A DNA stretch of 39,562 nt from a virus: the IMG/VR virus record IMGVR_UViG_3300044643_002859, positions 1-39,562 of that record. One strand, written 5' to 3'. The notes under the pieces are model-generated. The model ran no database searches. It worked only from the letters and a program-made list of their open reading frames with translations, and was not told the DNA's origin. The translations under genes and the position numbers were made by a program. Of this stretch, positions 24,981 through 31,806 are shown one piece after another. Numbering within the stretch: the first letter of the stretch is position 1; every line of letters begins with the position of its first letter.

Positions 24981-26546
24981 ATGAACTTTAAAGAATGGCT
25001 AATATCTGAAGAAATCTTCCCCAATAAGACTGCAACTGTCTATCATAGAACTTGTCCTGGTTGCGATGAAGAAAAAAGCGTTCAAGCTGTATCAAGCATA
25101 CTCACAAAAGATTTTAAAGTTGGTTCAGGTTGTATGTATGGTTGTGGTTTTTACACTACTTTTGCAATAGAAAGCCAATTTACTAATTACATGGAAACTT
25201 ATGGTAAAGCAGTAGTCAAATTTAAAGTAACAGATCTCGATAAATATCTTATATTTCAATTATCTGTGGCAAAACAAATACATGGCAAGGATTACAAAAT
25301 AAGCGATCAATTAAAGAAATTAGGAGTATTAAACAAAGTAGATGAAAGTAAGTTGAAAGAATACGATGAACAACAAGAAAAAGAAAGCTTTTCATCGGTT
25401 TTGGCGGTAAAATTCTACGAAAAAAACAAATGGATAGAAAATTCGGTAAAAGGAATTATTTATTATGGAGCAAATGATGGTTATTGTTTAGTTAAATATG
25501 AACCAGTCCAAGATGGAACAATAACCATGTTGGCCTATGCAGTTGCAAAATATGATGATATGAAAAAGATGGAAGAACTTAAAAATCCAAAATCAAAAAA
25601 TTGGATTATTTCCACCGATAAGGCAAGTATTAAAAGTATTTATAAATCACCAATATCTAATAGAGAAAAATTTTCATTTGGCGAAGATGACAATGTCCAT
25701 ATTATGAATCAATTGTTAAAATCTAAAAATGTAGAATACACAGCAAAAAAATTAGGATCAAATCTAAACCAACTTTCTCAAGATAATGTTGGCGTTTTAC
25801 TTTATAAGGCAACCGATAAAGAAAAAATGATAGAAGTAATTATAAAGTATAAAACAAAACTTTCTGACAAAGATGTCAGCACTTCAATTATGAATGCAAA
25901 GGAAAAAGATATAATAGCAAAATTAATTATTGAAAAGAAACCAGAACTTTCTGATCATAATGTTTTTCATTTGCTTTCTTATGCAGATAACATAGACAAA
26001 ATAGCAGAACTAATTATTGAAAAGAAACCAGAACTTTCTGATGATAATATTTATTATTTGCTTCTTAAGGCAAACAATAAAGAAAAAATAGCAGAAATAT
26101 TGCAAAAAGAAAAAGACAATATAAGCAAACTTTCTAATCTTCTTATTCGTGATTTGATTGCAAGAGTAAATGACAAAGACGAGATGTTAAAAATAATCAT
26201 AAAATACAAACCAGAGCTTTCTGAGGATAATGTTTATTATTTTATTTTTAAAGCAAACGACAAAGACAAAATAATAGAATTAATCATAAACAAACTATCA
26301 AAAATAGATATTGAAAATGGTGTTCGTGATTTGATTCGATATGCAAAAGACCAAGAAAAAATAGCAGAATATATTATGAAAAAGGAACCAGAACTTTCTG
26401 ATGATGGTGTTTATCGTTTGCTTGTTGCTGTAACCGACAAACCAAAAATCGCACAAATCATAAACAAATATCACACAAATAAAACATCAGAAATTCAAGA
26501 GCTAATCGATAAATACCTTGAACCTCAAGCAATAGCTGCAAAGTAA
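24981..26546 (+). CDS. Family A cargo protein: tag + ADP-ribosyltransferase-like domain + helical repeats
   Basis: 521 aa. Tag MNFKEWLISEEIFPNK (ISE). It shares the TCPGCDEE insert and GSGCMYGCGFYTTFAIESQ with the 723-aa protein, so these two are the closest pair in the domain. ANDGYCLVKYEP provides the later strand. Eight to nine helical repeats follow and the protein ends in AIAAK. Three bases later starts the tagged Nudix gene, then family B; the order A-Nudix-B here and A-B at 30328 suggests duplication of a module. The conserved extra cysteines (TCxxC, GCxYGC) might bind a metal in this subgroup. Confidence 0.58.
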   Translation: MNFKEWLISEEIFPNKTATVYHRTCPGCDEEKSVQAVSSILTKDFKVGSGCMYGCGFYTTFAIESQFTNYMETYGKAVVKFKVTDLDKYLIFQLSVAKQIHGKDYKISDQLKKLGVLNKVDESKLKEYDEQQEKESFSSVLAVKFYEKNKWIENSVKGIIYYGANDGYCLVKYEPVQDGTITMLAYAVAKYDDMKKMEELKNPKSKNWIISTDKASIKSIYKSPISNREKFSFGEDDNVHIMNQLLKSKNVEYTAKKLGSNLNQLSQDNVGVLLYKATDKEKMIEVIIKYKTKLSDKDVSTSIMNAKEKDIIAKLIIEKKPELSDHNVFHLLSYADNIDKIAELIIEKKPELSDDNIYYLLLKANNKEKIAEILQKEKDNISKLSNLLIRDLIARVNDKDEMLKIIIKYKPELSEDNVYYFIFKANDKDKIIELIINKLSKIDIENGVRDLIRYAKDQEKIAEYIMKKEPELSDDGVYRLLVAVTDKPKIAQIINKYHTNKTSEIQELIDKYLEPQAIAAK

Positions 26547-26549
26547 ACC

Positions 26550-26999
26550 ATGAACTTTAAAGAATGGCTAATACTGAAAGAAGAGACATCAACTGATACA
26601 GATCATTCTAAATTTAAAACATCTGTAATAGGACTTTTAAATGATAATAAAGTCTTAATACTAAAAAGAGGATCTACTGCTCCTTGGATGCCAAACAAAT
26701 GGAGCTTAGTAGGTGGCGGAATTGAAGAAGGAGAAAACCCAAAAGAAGCCATAATAAGAGAGTGCCTTGAAGAAATAGGATTAAAACCAAATAATGTTTC
26801 TTTTGATCATAAAATAATGACTGTTGATGCTGGAGAGATTTATTATTTTTATGGAGAATTAGAAAGTCAAAATATAAAATTAGATTATGAAAATTCAAAT
26901 TATAAATTTATTACAAAAGATGAAATAAATAATTATGATTTTGTTCCATACATAAAAGAATTTATATTAAGTGTTTTTTCAAAAAAGATAACCCAATGA
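26550..26999 (+). CDS. Capsid-tagged Nudix hydrolase
   Basis: 149 aa. The start MNFKEWLILKEETSTD is the shared tag (LKE) and is followed by a complete Nudix domain: TSVIGLLNDNKVLILKRG, then the box at residues 56-78 (G-x5-E-x7-RECLEEIGL). A normal Nudix would begin near residue 22, so the first twenty residues are an added signal. Carrying a Nudix enzyme inside the head next to probable ADP-ribosyltransferases points to ADP-ribose, NAD or nucleotide signals as substrates, as inference. It overlaps the family B start by four bases (ATGA). Confidence 0.82.
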   Translation: MNFKEWLILKEETSTDTDHSKFKTSVIGLLNDNKVLILKRGSTAPWMPNKWSLVGGGIEEGENPKEAIIRECLEEIGLKPNNVSFDHKIMTVDAGEIYYFYGELESQNIKLDYENSNYKFITKDEINNYDFVPYIKEFILSVFSKKITQ

Positions 27000-28447
27000 A
27001 CTTTAAAGAATGGCTACTACTGACAGAAAAGATAATGATAAAGGATCAAGAATTCCGTGAGCCTCTTATTGCACTACAATATATTCGAAAAAATCACCCT
27101 TTCCCCAACACACTAGCCGTAACTTTTACCAAAATCGATAAAGTTGGTCTTAATCCAGAAAGCAAATATGAAACACCACTTGGCATTTATCTCTATCCTA
27201 TAGATTATGTAATTGAAAAGAAAATGAATGTTCCATTCGCTGCAAATCAACCTTATATTAATGTCTGCGAATTCACAAGACCACAAAAAATATTACATAT
27301 GAATCCCGATGTGTCTAAACAAGATGGAATGGAACTACTCAATGTTTTTCCAAAAGAACAAGTAGATCAAGCTATTAAAGAAATTAATCCATCAGTAGAC
27401 ATGTTCAATAAAGCTCAAAAATTATCAGATCACAAAAAAACCAAACTGAATAATCTTCAATATGATCAAGAAAAAGAAGATGATCTTTATAAAAAGTATA
27501 TTGATGCCAAAACTTATTATGATTATGTAAAAGATGAATTGCAAGGAGCAGCATACCAACTTCGTAGCAATTACTCCAAATTGTGGATCGTAACAAGAAT
27601 ACTTGCAAATAGAAAAATCACACAATGGAACGCCAATCTTAGAAAATGTGGAATAGATGGATTTGTAGATCATGGAACTGGAACAATTCATCCAAGCGAA
27701 CCAACCCAATGCGTTGTTTTTGCTACCAGTGCCTTGAAACTACTTCACTCAATTGACAACTCAACATACTTCAAAAAAACAGATAAATATAATAGCAATA
27801 AGATGTCAGATGAACAAATTATAGGCTTATTGCAATCTCGTAGATCTTTAGATCTTACAAACTTGTTTAAAAATACAACAGAAAAAGAAAAAATGGCAGA
27901 TCTAATCATAAAATATAAAACATATATTTCTCATGTCGATGTTGAAGATTTGATTTATCATGCAAAAGATAAAGACAAAATGGCAAAAATGATTATTCAA
28001 AAAACCCCAGAATTTACAGATAGTAATGTTTCATATATGATCTCACTCGTAAACGATAAAGATAAAATCATAGAATTGATTATTGATTATAAAACAAAAC
28101 TTACTGATAATAATGTCGAAAATTTTCTTCAATATGCAACTGATAAAGACAAGATGGCAAATCTTCTTATAGAAAGATTACCAGAAATGACTTATAAAAA
28201 TATGATCAATATTCTAACTTATGCAATTGATAAAGACAAAATAGCAAAAAAATTAGGAGAAGATAATATAAGTAGACTTAATTGGTTTTCTATCACACTT
28301 TTACATGAAAAAGTTCCAGAAAAAGATAAACCAAAAATAATACAAATTATAGAAAAATATCATAAAAATAAAAATGAAAAAATTAAAGAGTTTTTAAAGC
28401 ATGAACAGGATTCTTTGCCCATATATCCCACTGACCATTTTCAGTAG
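26996..28447 (+). CDS. Family B cargo protein: tag + possible ADP-ribosyltransferase-like domain + helical repeats
   Basis: 483 aa. Tag MNFKEWLLLTEKIM (LTE). The domain at 20-255 has VTFTKIDKVGLNP, YETPLGIYLYPIDYV (Y65 in the GIY triplet), NQPYINVCEF and GIDGFVDHGTGTIHPSEPTQ with VVF after it (E235-x-x-Q238). The GIY strand followed later by E-x-x-Q before a VVF strand resembles phage polyvalent ADP-ribosyltransferase domains; the usual first His appears changed to Thr. About six 29-residue repeats close the protein. Its end (EHEQ-like tail to TDHFQ) differs from its paralogue and overlaps the convergent gene by 65 bases, marking a rearrangement. Confidence 0.5.
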   Translation: MNFKEWLLLTEKIMIKDQEFREPLIALQYIRKNHPFPNTLAVTFTKIDKVGLNPESKYETPLGIYLYPIDYVIEKKMNVPFAANQPYINVCEFTRPQKILHMNPDVSKQDGMELLNVFPKEQVDQAIKEINPSVDMFNKAQKLSDHKKTKLNNLQYDQEKEDDLYKKYIDAKTYYDYVKDELQGAAYQLRSNYSKLWIVTRILANRKITQWNANLRKCGIDGFVDHGTGTIHPSEPTQCVVFATSALKLLHSIDNSTYFKKTDKYNSNKMSDEQIIGLLQSRRSLDLTNLFKNTTEKEKMADLIIKYKTYISHVDVEDLIYHAKDKDKMAKMIIQKTPEFTDSNVSYMISLVNDKDKIIELIIDYKTKLTDNNVENFLQYATDKDKMANLLIERLPEMTYKNMINILTYAIDKDKIAKKLGEDNISRLNWFSITLLHEKVPEKDKPKIIQIIEKYHKNKNEKIKEFLKHEQDSLPIYPTDHFQ

Positions 28448-28916
28448 CATTGAAATAAACTTCAGAAGCAGACACAATTTCTTTATTTTCTGAATCATCA
28501 ATGGCATGAAACCATGGTGCATCTTCATTGAATGGATTATAAGTAATCTTTACCATACCGCTTGTATCATTATTAGTAGGAACAACTTTTCCAGAAACAC
28601 CAGCAATTAAAGTTCTTTTATCTTTTTCCATAATTTGTTTGGCACCAGATTCCGATGTTTGAAAAAAAATAGGTTCCGACAATCTTACTTCATTTGTATA
28701 TTTGCCAGCCAATCCTTTTTTTCTACCGCTTGGTGTAGTTTGATAAATACCAATCATGCCATTTAAACCCTGAATTTTATGAGTTCTATTAGTGTGAAAC
28801 CAGAGTCTTTGTCCTACTAAATCATTAGCATCAACATAACCTTCAACGGGTTTTCTAGAATCATAGTAATCTTCATTAATATCACGCACTTTTACATATT
28901 CATAAAAAGATTTCAT
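28383..28916 (-). CDS. Capsid-tagged protein of unknown function
   Basis: 177 aa with AAGG before the start. Tag MKSFYEYVKVRDINEDYY, with INE. The body is a mixed alpha/beta domain with RLWFHTNRTHKIQGLNGMIG, RKKGLAGKYTNEVRLSEPIF, KRTLIAGVSGKVVPTNND and NPFNEDAPWFHA as distinct pieces; I recall similar uncharacterised phage proteins but cannot name a function. It is convergent with family B and their ends overlap by 65 bases, which is unusual in this window. It is the first of three reverse-strand genes that split the forward cargo array. Confidence 0.55.
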   Translation of the reverse strand: MKSFYEYVKVRDINEDYYDSRKPVEGYVDANDLVGQRLWFHTNRTHKIQGLNGMIGIYQTTPSGRKKGLAGKYTNEVRLSEPIFFQTSESGAKQIMEKDKRTLIAGVSGKVVPTNNDTSGMVKITYNPFNEDAPWFHAIDDSENKEIVSASEVYFNATENGQWDIWAKNPVHALKTL

Positions 28917-28957
28917 TTTGTACCTTAATTTTTTGAAAAATATATTTTAAACAATAA

Positions 28958-29248
28958 CTACCAACCTCTACCAATTCCCTGTGTAGCCATCTGAAAATAT
29001 GGATTGTTAAATGGCATGTATCCACTTGGTGTCACATACCTATTCCAGTTATTGTTGTAACCATAATTGTAGTTGTTGTAGTTGTTGTAACCATAGTTTC
29101 TATAACCATAGTTATTGTAATTGTAGTTGTTGTAATTGTAACCATAATTGTTGTAATATCTAACTTGTGGATAAACAACAATGAACTGTGCTTCAGCAAC
29201 ACTACTAATACCCAAAAACATAACCAAAAACAAAATTAAAGACTTCAT
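28958..29248 (-). CDS. Secreted Tyr/Asn-rich low-complexity protein
   Basis: 96 aa. A clear Sec signal peptide (MKSLILFLVMFLGISSVAEA, cleavage after AEA) is followed by a VVYPQVRYY strand and a run of Tyr/Asn/Gly units such as NYGYNNYNNYN, built from short DNA repeats. The C-terminus MPFNNPYFQMATQGIG matches MNNPFYQMAMQGI in the glycine-rich secreted protein at 11788. Both therefore look like one family with exchangeable filler: signal peptide, sticky aromatic/Gly repeats, NNP-QMA-QGI motif. A surface-attached or periplasmic role in the host is expected; the function is unknown. Confidence 0.6.
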   Translation of the reverse strand: MKSLILFLVMFLGISSVAEAQFIVVYPQVRYYNNYGYNYNNYNYNNYGYRNYGYNNYNNYNYGYNNNWNRYVTPSGYMPFNNPYFQMATQGIGRGW

Positions 29249-29290
29249 TTTAAATCTCCATTGAAAGTTATTATATCTATTAAATGAATC

Positions 29291-29503
29291 CTATTTTTTT
29301 AATACTTCAATTACACTTTCACACACACCATCGTAATCACTCTTTAAATCAGTTACCTTACCAATCCATGTGTCATCTTGAAATTCACGCATCCAATGAG
29401 GAGTTGGTAATTTAACCTCACTTCCTATCCTTACTGGTTTATCACATATGTAAGTATATTTGTTATTTACTTGTATTTTTTTAACCACAAGTTTCTTTGC
29501 CAT
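29291..29503 (-). CDS. Possible internal gene inside the recombinase frame
   Basis: An AAGGAAATTAAA sequence followed by ATG (29503) is one of the best ribosome sites in the window, yet it lies inside the recombinase reading frame, where it is read as NKEIKM. Translation here would give a 70-aa protein beginning MAKKLVVKKIQVNNKY with a small beta-rich domain (KPVRIGSEVKLPTPHW, DTWIGKVTDL). Either the recombinase lost its stop codon and fused to a downstream gene, or both long and short products are made. Confidence 0.4.
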   Translation of the reverse strand: MAKKLVVKKIQVNNKYTYICDKPVRIGSEVKLPTPHWMREFQDDTWIGKVTDLKSDYDGVCESVIEVLKK

Positions 29504-30223
29504 TTTAATTTCCTTGTTTTGTGTAGATGGCGACAATATTCCAGATTCTCTTTTAACTTTAGAGCCAGCACCATGAACGAAGTGGTAAACCATTCCAGTA
29601 GTCCACATTTTCCCACTAGCTGTTATCATTCCTTCTGCATTTAATTGATTAGCAACCCATTGCAAACTGGGCTTAGTGCCATTTTTCTTTCGCATAAGTT
29701 TTCTGATTCGCATAAGAACACTTTGATTGTTAAAGGCTTTTCGTCCTTCGCATTTGCCCGTTTCTTTTCGTTTTCTTTCCCTCGAAACTCGCAATCTTGC
29801 AACAGTGTTCCTTCTGTCAAATTCCGCTATTGCCCCTGTAAGCTGTCGCATTAGAATTGCAGTTGGTGATTCTGAATTTGCTAAGTCTTCACCAGTTTCA
29901 GCAGAAATGACTTTCCAACCTGCTCTACTAAAATGCCGAATGATTAATTCGCCTTCAATGAGATCCCTTGCAAGACGATCAGCTTTTTCCACAACGAAAA
30001 TTCCAGCAGGATAAATGTTTGCAAGTAATTTCGATAATTCTGGTCGATCAGCAAACGCTAAAGTTCCACTTACACCAAGATCTTCAATCCATTCGCTAAT
30101 TCGTTGTTTGTTCTTTTTTGCCCAAGACTCTATGACTCGATGTTGTCGGGGTACGCCATCTTGATCATTTCCATGTTGCCCATCGCCACTTACCCTGCAA
30201 TAACCGATAATTCTTGGTTCCAT
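29291..30223 (-). CDS. Serine recombinase (resolvase/invertase family)
   Basis: 310 aa from ATG 30223; the ATG six bases upstream overlaps the AGGAA ribosome site. The catalytic Ser is in GYCRVSG (S12), with DLGVSGTLAFADRPELSKLL, VVEKADRLARDL and LTGAIAEFDRRNTVARLR forming the rest of the resolvase domain. A short HTH-type region follows (PSLQWVANQLNAEGMITASG). The last 70 residues are a separate small domain that may be its own gene (29503). The base composition is richer in G+C than the flanks, pointing to recent acquisition. It has its own promoter and could move or invert DNA here; no inverted repeats or attachment sites were found. Confidence 0.88.
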   Translation of the reverse strand: MEPRIIGYCRVSGDGQHGNDQDGVPRQHRVIESWAKKNKQRISEWIEDLGVSGTLAFADRPELSKLLANIYPAGIFVVEKADRLARDLIEGELIIRHFSRAGWKVISAETGEDLANSESPTAILMRQLTGAIAEFDRRNTVARLRVSRERKRKETGKCEGRKAFNNQSVLMRIRKLMRKKNGTKPSLQWVANQLNAEGMITASGKMWTTGMVYHFVHGAGSKVKRESGILSPSTQNKEIKMAKKLVVKKIQVNNKYTYICDKPVRIGSEVKLPTPHWMREFQDDTWIGKVTDLKSDYDGVCESVIEVLKK

Positions 30224-30264
30224 GTTCATTTCCTGTTAGGAATAACACAATTAATTTAATTTAA

Positions 30265-30292
30265 AATATAACAAAATTTTTATTACACACAA
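30265..30292 (-). promoter_or_regulatory. Putative promoter of the serine recombinase
   Basis: On the reverse strand TTGTGT (30287-30292) is followed after 16 bases by TATATT (30265-30270), about 40 bases before the recombinase start. The fit to sigma70 consensus is moderate. The same 98-base divergent gap must also drive the family A gene at 30328, where a CATAAATA box stands four bases before the start. Confidence 0.4.
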
Positions 30293-30327
30293 GACTTATT
30301 TCCCGATTAAACTCACATAAATACCTT

Positions 30328-31803
30328 ATGAACTTTAAAGAATGGCTAATATCTGAAGAAATTTATGCTCAAAATAAGACTGCAACTGTCTATCATAGGA
30401 CAAATGTTGACTCTGTATCAAATATACTCACATCTGATTTCAAATCAGGAGCAGGTAAAGGTTGTTGGTATGGTTGTGGTCTTTATACTACTTATAAAAT
30501 AGAAAGTCAATTTACCGATTATATGAAAATGTATGGCGAAACATTAGTCAAATTTAAAGTAACAGACCTTGACAAGTACCTCATATTTGAATTATCTGAA
30601 GCAAAAAAAATCCATGGCAATGATTACAAAATAAGCAGTCAATTAAAGAAATTTGGACTACTAAACAAAGTAACTAAAGGGGAATTTGGTGGTCAAAAAG
30701 GCGACAACTTAAAACACTACGATGAACTACAAGAAAAAGAAACCTATTCGGCAATTTTAGCAAAAAAATTCTACGACCAAAATGATTGGATAGAAAAATC
30801 AATTAAAGGAATTATCTATTATGGAGCAAATGATGGCTACTGCTTAGTTAAATATCAACCAGTTAAAGATGAAACAATAACAATGTTGGGTTATGCGGTT
30901 GCAGAAGCAGATGCAAACGATGAACAAAAAATGAAAGATCTAAAGAGTAATATTGGCTGGATTACCTCCACCGATAAGGCAAGTATGAAAAGTATTTATA
31001 AATCACCAAACAGAGAAAAATTTTCATTTGGTTACAATTACGAAATCGGTAAAAGCATTTTTAATAAATTGTTAAATTCTAAAAATTTAGAAGCAGTAGC
31101 AAAATATTTAGGATCAAATCTAAACGAACTTTCTGATTTTGATGTCAGTCTTTTGATTAAAAAGTCAACAGATAAAGACAAAATGGCAGAAGTAATCATA
31201 AAGTACAAAACAAAACTTTCTGATACTAATGTTAAAGTTTTTCTTAAAAATTCAACTAAACAAAACGAAATAGCAGAACTAATTGTAAAATACAAAACAA
31301 AACTTTCTGATACAAATGTTGTTGATTTGTTACAAACTACAACAGACAAAGATAAAATAGCAAAACTAATTATAAACAAAAAAACAAACTTTTCTAGCAC
31401 TATAATCCAACTTTTACTTTATAGTGCATCCGATAAAGATAAAATAGCAGAAGCAATTATAAATAAAAAATTAGAACTTTCTTATCAAAGTGTTTATGAT
31501 CTGCTTATAAATTCAATAAACAAAGATAAAATAGCAGAACTAATTATAAAACACAAAACAGAAATTTCTGATGCCGATGTTATTACTTTACTTCGACATA
31601 CAATAGATAAAGAACAAATAGCAAAACTATTAGGAACAGATAATATAAACAAACTTTCTGATCAGAACATTATAAATTTACTTGATTATGAAAAAGACCA
31701 ACCAAAAATGGCACAAATACTAAATAAATACCACACAAATAAAACACCAAAAATTCAACAAGTAATCAATCAATACCTAACTCAAACAATAGCTGCAAAG
31801 TAA
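30328..31803 (+). CDS. Family A cargo protein: tag + ADP-ribosyltransferase-like domain + helical repeats
   Basis: 491 aa. Tag MNFKEWLISEEIYAQNK (ISE). The domain has VYHRTNVDSVSNIL, GAGKGCWYGCGLYTTYKIES and YGANDGYCLVKYQP, and carries a small insert (TKGEFGGQKGDN) near residue 120 that its paralogues lack. About eight 29-residue helical units follow, for example TDKDKIAKLIINKKTNFSS, and the end is QTIAAK. It restarts the array after the reverse-strand recombinase segment and is followed three bases later by a family B gene. The domain call shares the uncertainty of its paralogues. Confidence 0.58.
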   Translation: MNFKEWLISEEIYAQNKTATVYHRTNVDSVSNILTSDFKSGAGKGCWYGCGLYTTYKIESQFTDYMKMYGETLVKFKVTDLDKYLIFELSEAKKIHGNDYKISSQLKKFGLLNKVTKGEFGGQKGDNLKHYDELQEKETYSAILAKKFYDQNDWIEKSIKGIIYYGANDGYCLVKYQPVKDETITMLGYAVAEADANDEQKMKDLKSNIGWITSTDKASMKSIYKSPNREKFSFGYNYEIGKSIFNKLLNSKNLEAVAKYLGSNLNELSDFDVSLLIKKSTDKDKMAEVIIKYKTKLSDTNVKVFLKNSTKQNEIAELIVKYKTKLSDTNVVDLLQTTTDKDKIAKLIINKKTNFSSTIIQLLLYSASDKDKIAEAIINKKLELSYQSVYDLLINSINKDKIAELIIKHKTEISDADVITLLRHTIDKEQIAKLLGTDNINKLSDQNIINLLDYEKDQPKMAQILNKYHTNKTPKIQQVINQYLTQTIAAK

Positions 31804-31806
31804 ACT

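Noticed and set aside
29645-30014. Two forward ORFs opposite the serine recombinase
   Set aside because: Their sequences have no domain features and lie wholly within the strongly conserved resolvase frame on the other strand.
29291-30223. Insertion sequence of the IS607 type based on the serine recombinase
   Set aside because: No TnpB-like gene is adjacent and the catalytic domain is followed by a short resolvase-like HTH; no terminal repeats were found.
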